A stretch of 47,865 bases of DNA from Halomonas campaniensis (GTDB taxonomy: Bacteria; Pseudomonadota; Gammaproteobacteria; Pseudomonadales; Halomonadaceae). The position numbers and the translations under genes were made by a program. The stretch spans positions 963,871-1,011,735 of the forward strand of contig NZ_JPUA01000034.1 of the NCBI RefSeq assembly GCF_002211105.1. Direction: 5' to 3'. Below, piece after piece: positions 24,843 to 32,553 of the stretch; position 1 is the stretch's first letter; each line of letters begins with the position of its first letter. The notes beneath the pieces were generated by a model. The model searched no databases and was not told the DNA's origin. It saw nothing but the letters and a program-made list of their open reading frames with translations.

Positions 24843-27800
24843 TTACCTATCACGCCGTAACTTACCCCCAATTACCAACATACAAGGCGTAAGCAGCAGC
24901 GTTAGCGCGGTGGCGAAGGTGAGCCCGCCGGCGATGGCGCTCGACATCTGAGTCCACCACTGGGCGGAGGGGGCATTAAAGCCCAGGGCAGGGGTGAACA
25001 GGTCGACATTGATCCCCAGTACCATGGGCATTAACCCCAGCACCGTGGTAATCGCTGTTAGCAGCACCGGGCGTAGGCGCAAACAGCCTGCTTCGAGTGC
25101 CGCCTCGCCGGGCGTCATACCCTGACCGCGCAGCTCGTTGTAGGTATCGATCAATACGATATTGTTATTGACCACAATACCCGCCAGAGCAATCACGCCC
25201 ATGCCCACCATCACAATGCCGAAAGCCTGACCGGTAATCAGTAGCCCCATCAAAACCCCCGCGGTGGAGAACACAATCGCCGAGAGCACCAAGCCCGCTT
25301 GATAGAAGCTATTGAACTGAGTGACCAGTATCAGCGCCATCAAGCCGATAGCAATCAAGAAGGCACTGGCCAAGAACTGCATCGACTCCTGCTGATCCTC
25401 CTGCTCACCCGCCACATTGACCATCAGACCGTCAGGCAGGCTGTCGCTTCCCGCCGCCATCAGGGCGCCCAGGCGCTCATCAGCGAGGTAGCCGGGGGCA
25501 AGGTCTGCATCAATGGTAATCGCCCGGCGACCATCGATACGATTAAGAGTGCCCACCTTGGGCGCCGGTTCAAGCGTCACAAAATGCGAAATCGGTACCT
25601 GACCCCGCTGGGTATTGATGGTTAGCCGTTCAAGCTGATCCAGCGAACGCCAGTTTTGCGGCAGACGCACGCGGATATCCACTTCATCGCTGACTTCCGG
25701 CGGGCGATAGCTCGCCACCTGCAGGCCGGTGGTCAGCAACTGCACCGCGCTACCAATGGTCGTCACATCGGTTCCCATGCGCGCCGCGGCTTCACGATCC
25801 ACGTTAACCCGCCACTCCACGCCGGGTAGGCTTCGGTTATCCTGAATATCGGTAAAGCCGCCCAGCTCGCGCATTAACTGGCTTAGCTGGTTAACCCCTG
25901 CATCGGCAACATCGGGGTTGGTTGCGCTCACTTCCAGCATGATCGGCTTACCGCCACCGGGGCCCATCTCCTGCTCCTGAAACTCCAGCGTGATGCCGGG
26001 AATATCCCCTGCGCGTTCGGCCATATCGTCCAAAATAGCCTGGGCAGGGCGGCGCTCATGCCAGTCGATAAACTGGAACTGCAGCATGCCAATCACATCG
26101 TTACCCATCTGCTCGTTAGGCACGGCAAATGAGCGTGCATACAGCGCCCGCACTTCGCTCATGCCAGACAGTTTGGCTTCTACTCGCCGCACGATGGCAT
26201 CGGTTTCCATGGCGGAAAAGTCGCCCCGGGCACGCACCAATACTTGAGCGCTATCGGGCTCCACATTAGGGAAAAAGTCGACGCCATGATTGAAACGGGC
26301 ATAGCCGGTATACAGCAGTGCCATTAGCAGTACCGTCACCAGCAGCACCCAGGCCGGGTGCATCAGTAGCCGTGCCAGCAGATGGCGGTAGCCGCGACCA
26401 AAGGCAGTCGTTGCATCGTCATGATGGGCATTTGATTGCTTGGCATCGCTGCGGGTAAACAAGCGCCCCAGCGTGGGCAAAAACACCAGCGCCATGGCAA
26501 GCGACGCCAGCAGGCACAGAATGACCGTGGCGGGCAGGTACTTCATAAATTGGCCCACCACGCCGGGCCAGAACAGCAGAGGAATAAACACCGCCAGCGT
26601 AGTGGCCGTCGAGGCAATGACGGGCCAGCTCATGCGAGAGGCAGCGTTAAGCCAAGCTTCGTGGGACGTTTGACCATCCCGTAAATGACGATCGGCCAGC
26701 TCACTGACCACGATGGCACCGTCAACCAGCATTCCCGCCACCAGAATCAGCGCAAACAACACCACGATATTGAGCGTAAAGCCAAATGCCCACACCAGCA
26801 GGATACCGGTTAAAAAGGCCCCAGGAATGGTCAGCCCCACCAGCAGCGCCATGCGCCAACCCATCACGGCAACCACCACAATCAGCACCAGCACCACGGC
26901 GGTCAGTACGTTGTTGAGTAGCTCCGAGAGCATATTCTCAACGGTGGTCGACTCATCCAGAATGGTCGTGAAGCGGAGCTGCTCAGGGAGTAAGTCATCA
27001 GCTTCCGCCAAGCGCTCACGGACAGCGCCAATGGTGGCGATGATATTGGCACCAGCACGCTTGGAAACTTCCAGCACCACCGCTGGCTGGCCATCAATGC
27101 GGGCAAAGCCCTCCGGCTCTTTATAGGTGGGGTGAATCCACGCCACATCGCCAAAGGTGACCACGCGATCCTCATCGACCTTGACCGGCATATTCATGAC
27201 GTCTTCAAGGGACTCAATAATGCCGGGGACTTTTAACGCCAGGCGCCCGGCGCCGGTATCCAGGCTGCCTGCGGCTACCAAGCGGTTATTGCGCGATACC
27301 TGATTAAACAGCTCGTCAAAATCGACGCCATAGCTCTCCAGCACCAGCGGATCAACGACAATTTCCAACAGATCTTCCCGCTCACCGGCAATGTCGACTT
27401 CCAGCACATCGGCGATGCCCTCGATCTCCTCCTGCAAGCGCCGGGCAATGGTCATGCGTTCACGGGTATCCAATTGCCCGGAGAGGCCAATCGTTAACAC
27501 CGGAAATTCTGACACATTGACCTCAAAGACCCGCGGTTCGTCGGCCTCGGAAGGCAGCTCGCTGCGGGCAATATCCACCCGGTCACGGACGTCGGTTAGC
27601 GCGGTATCCGGATCAAAGCCAGGGTCGAATTCCAGCGTGATCGAGCCATGCCCCTCGCTGGATTGGGCGGTAAATTTACGCAGCCCCTCAATACCGCGCA
27701 GTTCCTGCTCCATGGGGCGGATCAATAGCCGCTCGCCATCCTCGGGGCTAACGCCCTCCAACGATAGCGAGACATAAATCATCGGGATGGTGACGTCGGG

Positions 27801-27914
27801 GTTGGCCTCTTTAGGAATCATCTGCCAGGCAGCGATACCCGCCAGTAGCAGGCTCACCAACAGCAGCAACGTCGTACGGGTATGGGCTAGCGCCGCATTA
27901 ATCAACTGGCGCAT
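24843..27914 (-). CDS. RND-family multidrug efflux transporter, inner-membrane subunit
   Basis: A 1023-residue proton-driven pump of the AcrB-like RND superfamily with the expected duplicated layout: membrane segment at residues 15-33, a large periplasmic loop, six membrane segments near 330-480, a second loop, and the last group near 850-1010. In the fourth membrane helix the usual pair of acidic residues reads GMLVDGAIVV, so the second Asp is Gly, as in metal-type and some uncharacterised RND groups. The substrate is therefore uncertain. The gene starts inside the end of the adaptor gene (17-base overlap). No outer-membrane channel gene is nearby. Confidence 0.92.
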   Translation of the reverse strand: MRQLINAALAHTRTTLLLLVSLLLAGIAAWQMIPKEANPDVTIPMIYVSLSLEGVSPEDGERLLIRPMEQELRGIEGLRKFTAQSSEGHGSITLEFDPGFDPDTALTDVRDRVDIARSELPSEADEPRVFEVNVSEFPVLTIGLSGQLDTRERMTIARRLQEEIEGIADVLEVDIAGEREDLLEIVVDPLVLESYGVDFDELFNQVSRNNRLVAAGSLDTGAGRLALKVPGIIESLEDVMNMPVKVDEDRVVTFGDVAWIHPTYKEPEGFARIDGQPAVVLEVSKRAGANIIATIGAVRERLAEADDLLPEQLRFTTILDESTTVENMLSELLNNVLTAVVLVLIVVVAVMGWRMALLVGLTIPGAFLTGILLVWAFGFTLNIVVLFALILVAGMLVDGAIVVSELADRHLRDGQTSHEAWLNAASRMSWPVIASTATTLAVFIPLLFWPGVVGQFMKYLPATVILCLLASLAMALVFLPTLGRLFTRSDAKQSNAHHDDATTAFGRGYRHLLARLLMHPAWVLLVTVLLMALLYTGYARFNHGVDFFPNVEPDSAQVLVRARGDFSAMETDAIVRRVEAKLSGMSEVRALYARSFAVPNEQMGNDVIGMLQFQFIDWHERRPAQAILDDMAERAGDIPGITLEFQEQEMGPGGGKPIMLEVSATNPDVADAGVNQLSQLMRELGGFTDIQDNRSLPGVEWRVNVDREAAARMGTDVTTIGSAVQLLTTGLQVASYRPPEVSDEVDIRVRLPQNWRSLDQLERLTINTQRGQVPISHFVTLEPAPKVGTLNRIDGRRAITIDADLAPGYLADERLGALMAAGSDSLPDGLMVNVAGEQEDQQESMQFLASAFLIAIGLMALILVTQFNSFYQAGLVLSAIVFSTAGVLMGLLITGQAFGIVMVGMGVIALAGIVVNNNIVLIDTYNELRGQGMTPGEAALEAGCLRLRPVLLTAITTVLGLMPMVLGINVDLFTPALGFNAPSAQWWTQMSSAIAGGLTFATALTLLLTPCMLVIGGKLRRDR

Positions 27915-29016
27915 GAACGCTATCCTGTTCCGCCGGCTGCGAAATGATGGCTTCCTCCACGGGCACCGGTGTGACCGTTTCGCCGGTGTCTACCATACCG
28001 GCACCCAGCGTAATCAAACGCAACGGATCAGGCAGGCCGGTGACATAGGCACGTTGGATATCGGCGCTAACGAGTTCAACAGCGGTCTGCAGTACCTGAT
28101 CGTTATCATCCAGATGCTTGACCGCCAGCTCTCCTTCGCTGTTCAAGCTCAGCAGCGCGGGCGAAAGGGTATGCACCTGACGGGGCGGCAGGGTAATGGT
28201 CAATTCAGCGCTGCCGCCCGCCAAGCGTTTACCGGCGGGGTTATCCAGCGTAGCTTCTATATAGAAGCTACGCGTTGCCTCTTCGGCGCGGTGGCTGATA
28301 AAGGTCAGCTCGCCCTCTAAATGGTCACCATTCAGCAGCCGGGCGGTCACTGGCAATCCTACGCTTAAATCACCCACCTGCTGCTGAGAGACCCAGGCGG
28401 CGCCTTTCAGACGTCGGTCATTCACCAACTGCCCCCACTCTTCGCCGGGCTGCAGTAGATCGCCTAGCTCTACCTGAACGCGGTTTAGTACGCCATCAAA
28501 TGGCGCGGTGGGGCGGCTGTCGTCCAGTTGCTTCTGCAGTCGTGCTACCGAAGCGGCGCTGGCGCTTAGGGCACTCTGCAAGCGCAGGAGCTCCGGCTGG
28601 GAGATCAGTTCCCGCTGGCGCAGATTGCGTGCCCCGGCATACTCCGCCTCGGCCACCGCCAGCTCATCGCGGGCCTGCTGCAACTGCTCGGGCAGGGCGT
28701 CGTTATCCAGCACCAGCAGCGTATCGCCTGCATTCACACGGCTGCCTTGGGCGACGGGCTTCTCCGCCACAAAGCCCGCTACGTTGGCGCGCAGGGTGGT
28801 TTCCCGCTCTGCCGTCAGTTGACCCTGGACAATTTGCTGAGGAATAAATGGTGTGCTCTGCTGTACGACAATTTCTACCCGCGATCCTGCTTCGCTACGT
28901 GTAGGGGCGTCCGGGGGCGTGGTTTGAAAGCGCTGAAAATTACCAAAAGCGAGCCATATCACCAGTGCCAGCACCAGCAGGCTAGCCAAGGCATAAGAGA
29001 ACGGAATTTTTCGCAT
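27898..29016 (-). CDS. RND efflux periplasmic adaptor (membrane fusion protein)
   Basis: A 372-residue adaptor that bridges the RND pump and an outer-membrane channel. An N-terminal membrane anchor (YALASLLVLALVIWLAF, no lipobox) is followed by the lipoyl half-motif VAEKPVAQGSRVNAGDTLLVLD, a short coiled-coil hairpin (about 105-165), and the second lipoyl half PFDGVLNRVQVELGDLLQPG. It is the first gene of a two-gene operon with the pump and is divergent from mdh across a 259-base gap. Confidence 0.92.
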   Translation of the reverse strand: MRKIPFSYALASLLVLALVIWLAFGNFQRFQTTPPDAPTRSEAGSRVEIVVQQSTPFIPQQIVQGQLTAERETTLRANVAGFVAEKPVAQGSRVNAGDTLLVLDNDALPEQLQQARDELAVAEAEYAGARNLRQRELISQPELLRLQSALSASAASVARLQKQLDDSRPTAPFDGVLNRVQVELGDLLQPGEEWGQLVNDRRLKGAAWVSQQQVGDLSVGLPVTARLLNGDHLEGELTFISHRAEEATRSFYIEATLDNPAGKRLAGGSAELTITLPPRQVHTLSPALLSLNSEGELAVKHLDDNDQVLQTAVELVSADIQRAYVTGLPDPLRLITLGAGMVDTGETVTPVPVEEAIISQPAEQDSVHAPVD

Positions 29017-29172
29017 GGAGCGTCCATGTCCTTAGCAAAACAAGAAAAGGAGGGCATAAAACCGAAGATACCATAGCGCAACTCAACCTTTTCAGCGAGT
29101 GGCACGCCATTGGGTGGATCGTACGTGTAGCACCGGGTAGGTGTGTTAAATAGCAAGTAGTCTCATGTCTGA

Positions 29173-29201
29173 TTGAGTTTTTGTCCGGCTGGGCATACCA
29201 T
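29173..29201 (+). promoter_or_regulatory. Candidate sigma-70 promoter of mdh
   Basis: TTGAGT (29173-29178) and TACCAT (29196-29201) are separated by exactly 17 bases and lie 75 bases before the mdh start. The -35 is a good match, the -10 moderate. Confidence 0.4.
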
Positions 29202-29275
29202 CTTTGCGTCTTGAGTTCTGTTAAGCCACTCCTCAGGCGAGAACCATCCCTAGGCGAACCAATCAAGGAGCAATG

Positions 29276-30250
29276 ATGAAAGATCCAGTACGTATTGCGA
29301 TTACCGGCGGCGCCGGTCAAATCAGCTACTCTCTCATTTTCCGCATCGCCGCTGGCGACATGCTGGGGCCGGATCAACCCGTCATTCTCCAGCTGCTGGA
29401 AATTCCCCAGGCAATGGACGCCCTGAACGGCGTGGTGATGGAAGTTAACGACTGTGCCTTCCCGTTGGTGCAAGACATTGTTGCCACTGACGACCCGAAT
29501 GTCGCGTTCAAAGACGCTGACTTCGCTCTGCTGGTAGGCGCGCGTCCGCGTGGCCCCGGCATGGAGCGTAAAGACCTGCTGGAAGCCAACGCAGCCATCT
29601 TCTCCGTGCAAGGCAAGGCGCTGAACGACCACGCCAGCCGTGATGTAAAAGTGCTGGTGGTCGGTAACCCGGCCAACACCAACGCGCTGATTGCTTCCTG
29701 CAACGCGCCGGATCTAGACGCAAGCCAGTTCACCGCCATGACGCGCCTGGACCACAACCGCGCCCTGACCCAGCTGGCTCAGAAAACCGGCAAGCACGTC
29801 ACGGACGTTGAAAACATGATCATCTGGGGCAACCACAGTGCCACCCAGTACCCGGATCTGGCCCAGTGCAAAGTCGACGGCAAAGCCGCTTTTGATCTGG
29901 TCGAGCGCGACTGGTACGAAAACGACTTCATCCCCACCGTGCAGCAGCGCGGCGCGGCGATCATCAAAGCACGTGGCGCGTCTTCAGCCGCTTCTGCTGC
30001 CTCTTCCGCCATCGACCACATGCACGACTGGGCGCTGGGCTCCAAAGGCATCGTCAGCATGGCGATTCCCTCTGACGGCAGCTACGGCATCGAAGAAGGC
30101 ATCATCTACTCCTACCCAGTGCGTTGCCAGGGTGGCAAGTATGAAATCGTTCAAGGCTTCGAAATTGACGAATTCAGCCAAGAGAAGATGAAAGCCACCG
30201 AGAAAGAACTGCGCGAAGAGCGTGCAGCCGTCGAGCACCTGCTCGGCTAA
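29276..30250 (+). CDS. mdh: Malate dehydrogenase (NAD-dependent)
   Basis: A 324-residue tricarboxylic-acid-cycle enzyme interconverting malate and oxaloacetate. It has the [10 protein letters not shown] nucleotide-binding loop, the [14 protein letters not shown] substrate-binding arginines, [10 protein letters not shown], and the catalytic His in [12 protein letters not shown], matching the longer cytosolic-type malate dehydrogenases. Two ATG codons are adjacent; 29276 is five bases from AAGGAG and preferred over 29273 (two bases). Codon use is strongly biased toward C-ending codons, as expected for an abundant protein. It stands alone with a promoter and strong terminator. Confidence 0.96.
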   Translation: MKDPVRIAITGGAGQISYSLIFRIAAGDMLGPDQPVILQLLEIPQAMDALNGVVMEVNDCAFPLVQDIVATDDPNVAFKDADFALLVGARPRGPGMERKDLLEANAAIFSVQGKALNDHASRDVKVLVVGNPANTNALIASCNAPDLDASQFTAMTRLDHNRALTQLAQKTGKHVTDVENMIIWGNHSATQYPDLAQCKVDGKAAFDLVERDWYENDFIPTVQQRGAAIIKARGASSAASAASSAIDHMHDWALGSKGIVSMAIPSDGSYGIEEGIIYSYPVRCQGGKYEIVQGFEIDEFSQEKMKATEKELREERAAVEHLLG

Positions 30251-30290
30251 ACGCGCCCGCTGGCGCTTTTACACTAGCGTTAGTAAACGC

Positions 30291-30323
30291 AAAACCCCGC
30301 AAGCCTGGCTTGCGGGGTTTTTT
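30291..30323 (+). terminator. Strong rho-independent terminator after mdh
   Basis: AAAACCCCGCAAG pairs perfectly with CTTGCGGGGTTTT around a 5-base loop, followed by further T residues. Confidence 0.92.
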
Positions 30324-30421
30324 GTTGGGCTAGTTATGAGGCTTGCTCATAGAGATACTCGAATTTTTGGCAGAAAGAGTGTCAAATGGTTAGACGAGTT
30401 ATATGGGGCTAGGGGGTTAAA

Positions 30422-30655
30422 ATGCATGCGATTGAATTTGAGGCGGATATTCAGAATGGAATGGTTAAAATTCCCGATGAGTATGCGCATTTGAAGAACA
30501 GACATGCCAGAATCGTTGTGTTGTATGAAAATACCTCGGATGAGGCAGACGCTTCTATTAAACAGGTTGGAATAGATTTTAGGTCTGTAAAAGCTTCTTC
30601 CTTGGCCGCTCAGGATGGAGTCGAATACCAAAGGAACTTGCGGGATGAGTGGTAA
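30422..30655 (+). CDS. Putative antitoxin of a VapBC-like pair
   Basis: A 77-residue acidic protein (MHAIEFEADIQNGMVKIPDEYA...) whose N-terminal half looks like a small beta-rich DNA-binding fold (VKIP as in AbrB/VapB-type proteins) and whose C-terminal half is a polar tail that could wrap the toxin. I recognise the gene mainly from its position: it overlaps the PIN-domain gene by 11 bases. AGGGGG lies five bases before the ATG. The region is lower in GC than its neighbours, consistent with horizontal acquisition. Confidence 0.75.
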   Translation: MHAIEFEADIQNGMVKIPDEYAHLKNRHARIVVLYENTSDEADASIKQVGIDFRSVKASSLAAQDGVEYQRNLRDEW

Positions 30656-31013
30656 TTACCTGCTTGACACCAATGTCTTCATTAATGCCATTGAACGTCA
30701 GTTGTGTCTGCCTGCTGCCCATTACGCCTATTCTGTCATCACAGAGCTTGAACTGTTGGCCTTTCCCGGCTTATTACCACAGGAAGAGCACGCCATTAAA
30801 GTGATATTAGCTCAGTTAACAAGAGTGGAGCTGGATCATCAGGTCAAAACTGAAACCATCAAGGTGCGGCGTAATACTCAAATGAAACTGCCTGATAGTA
30901 TTATTTCTGCTTCCGCATTTGTAGCAGCATCTACGTTGGTTACTGACGACGTCAAACTAGCAGCAAAACATAGTGGCAATGTGATCTCGCTTGATGCTCT
31001 TCTAAGCCGTTAA
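30645..31013 (+). CDS. PIN-domain toxin (VapC-like ribonuclease)
   Basis: A 122-residue PIN-domain protein. The acidic active-site residues are visible: D8 in LLDTNVFI, E34 in VITELELL, D84 in KLPDSIISA and D101/D102 in LVTDDVK. VapC toxins cleave specific RNAs (often initiator tRNA or rRNA) when free of antitoxin. ATG 30645 lies within the end of the antitoxin gene, so translation is coupled. The RNA target is unknown. Confidence 0.87.
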   Translation: MSGNYLLDTNVFINAIERQLCLPAAHYAYSVITELELLAFPGLLPQEEHAIKVILAQLTRVELDHQVKTETIKVRRNTQMKLPDSIISASAFVAASTLVTDDVKLAAKHSGNVISLDALLSR

Positions 31014-31040
31014 TCATTTATCTGCATGTGGTAGTCCCCA

Positions 31041-31093
31041 GCGCGCCTGCGAAGTCGACCCGGTGTGGGAGCAACGCGCAGCGGTGCTGGGGG
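31041..31093 (+). repeat. Dispersed GC-rich intergenic repeat, partial copy 5
   Basis: Only the right half is recognisable: GGGAGCAACGCGCAGCGGTGCTGGGGG. It is followed by TTCACCATTCACC, a motif also seen near the heptamer tract at the window end. It lies between convergent genes (toxin and HAD phosphatase). Confidence 0.6.
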
Positions 31094-31109
31094 TTCACCA
31101 TTCACCAAC

Positions 31110-31766
31110 TCAATCCCGCAAACTCATGATCCGCCATTGGCGTTCTTTGGCGATTTCGCGCAGGGTGTCGTCGGGGTCGACGGCGACGGGGTGCTCGACT
31201 ATTTCTAACAGTGGCAAATCATTGTGTGAGTCGCTGTAAAACCATGCGCCTTCCATGGTCAGGTCTTGATCTTCCAACCACTTTTCCAAACGAGTGACTT
31301 TGCCTTCGCGGTAGCTGGGAATGCCCGACACGCGCCCCGTATAGCGGCCATTTTTGACCTCCGGATTCACCGCGATTAAGTGATCCACTCCCAGGCGTTC
31401 GGCAATCGGGGCAGTAATAAAACGGTTGGTGGCGGTGATAATCAGCAGTGTGTCGCCTTTGGTGCGGTGTCGTGCCAGTAGTTCTTCGGCTTTAGGCAGG
31501 ATATTGGGCTCGATTTTGCTAACCATAAACTGCTGGTGCCACGCAGAAAGCTGCTCAGGAGAGTTGTCGGCCAGTGGCTTAAGTGCCATTTCCAAAAACG
31601 CCGCCATATCCAGGGTGCCCGCGTTGTAATCGGCCATAAAACGCTCGTTGGCTTCCCGGTAAGCGATCGGATCAACGGCCCCTTGTTCGAGTAGAAACTC
31701 GCCCCAGGCATGATCGCTGTCGATGGATAGCAGCGTATTATCCAAATCGAAAATGGCCAGACTCAC
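31110..31766 (-). CDS. HAD-superfamily (subfamily IB) phosphatase, possible histidinol-phosphatase
   Basis: A 218-residue phosphatase of the SerB/HAD-IB group. Motif I is FDLDNTLL with the nucleophilic Asp, motif II is IITATN, and motifs III/IV are a Lys (GKVTRLEKW) and YSDSHNDLPLL. In Pseudomonas aeruginosa the gene in the same position beside rppH-ptsP (PA0335) has been reported, as I recall, to be a histidinol-phosphate phosphatase. The same role is plausible here but not proved. It is divergent from rppH across 225 bases. Confidence 0.87.
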   Translation of the reverse strand: MSLAIFDLDNTLLSIDSDHAWGEFLLEQGAVDPIAYREANERFMADYNAGTLDMAAFLEMALKPLADNSPEQLSAWHQQFMVSKIEPNILPKAEELLARHRTKGDTLLIITATNRFITAPIAERLGVDHLIAVNPEVKNGRYTGRVSGIPSYREGKVTRLEKWLEDQDLTMEGAWFYSDSHNDLPLLEIVEHPVAVDPDDTLREIAKERQWRIMSLRD

Positions 31767-31991
31767 GGCGCTCCCCTTTTTTAGTCAGTGAAAGTTGAAG
31801 GACAGTAGTGCTGTCCGAGACGCTAGTAAGGCAAATAGCGGACGCGGATTATCGCAGAGTCGCCCTGCCATTCCCACCAGCGATCAGGCTAATACCCAGT
31901 AAGCATTCACCACTTAGCGTTATATTGTATTGATACGCTTGTCACCCTTGTGGAAAAATGGGGACAACTGAAAATTTATAAGGTGATGTCC

Positions 31992-32483
31992 GTGATCGAC
32001 GCTGACGGCTTTCGCCCTAATGTTGGCATCATCATTGCCAATAGCCAGGGGCAGCTGCTTTGGGCGCGTCGGGTAGGACAAAATGCGTGGCAATTTCCCC
32101 AGGGGGGCATCAATGCAAGCGAGACGCCACAACAAGCACTTTTTCGTGAGCTTTACGAAGAGATCGGCCTAACCGCCGACGATGTTGATATTGTTGCCTG
32201 CACCCGGGGCTGGCTACGCTACCGTCTGCCACGACGTATGATTCGCACACATTCGCGTCCGGTCTGTATAGGCCAGAAGCAAAAGTGGTTTTTACTTAAA
32301 ATCCGTTGCCAGGAAAGCCAAATCTGTATGACGGCAACCCCAACACCCGAATTTGATGGGTGGCGGTGGGTGAGCTACTGGTACCCGCTAGGGCAGGTAG
32401 TGCCTTTCAAGCGAGAGGTGTATCGGCGCGCGCTAAGAGAACTGTCTCCCCGCGTTCAGCGCCTGGCACAGGATGAAGATTAG
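31992..32483 (+). CDS. rppH: RNA pyrophosphohydrolase
   Basis: A 163-residue Nudix hydrolase that removes pyrophosphate from the 5' end of mRNAs and so starts their decay. The N terminus [16 protein letters not shown] and QFPQGGI are typical, and the Nudix box [23 protein letters not shown] is complete. I prefer the GTG at 31992 because it gives the family's usual [12 protein letters not shown] start and lies about eight bases after AAGG; ATG 31986 is only two bases from it. Next gene: ptsP. Confidence 0.93.
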   Translation: MIDADGFRPNVGIIIANSQGQLLWARRVGQNAWQFPQGGINASETPQQALFRELYEEIGLTADDVDIVACTRGWLRYRLPRRMIRTHSRPVCIGQKQKWFLLKIRCQESQICMTATPTPEFDGWRWVSYWYPLGQVVPFKREVYRRALRELSPRVQRLAQDED

Positions 32484-32553
32484 GGCAAGGCGCCGCTGCC
32501 CAACTTAGGGCGGCAGCAGTTTGCCAGGAAATTCCTCAGCGAGGCAAATAATA

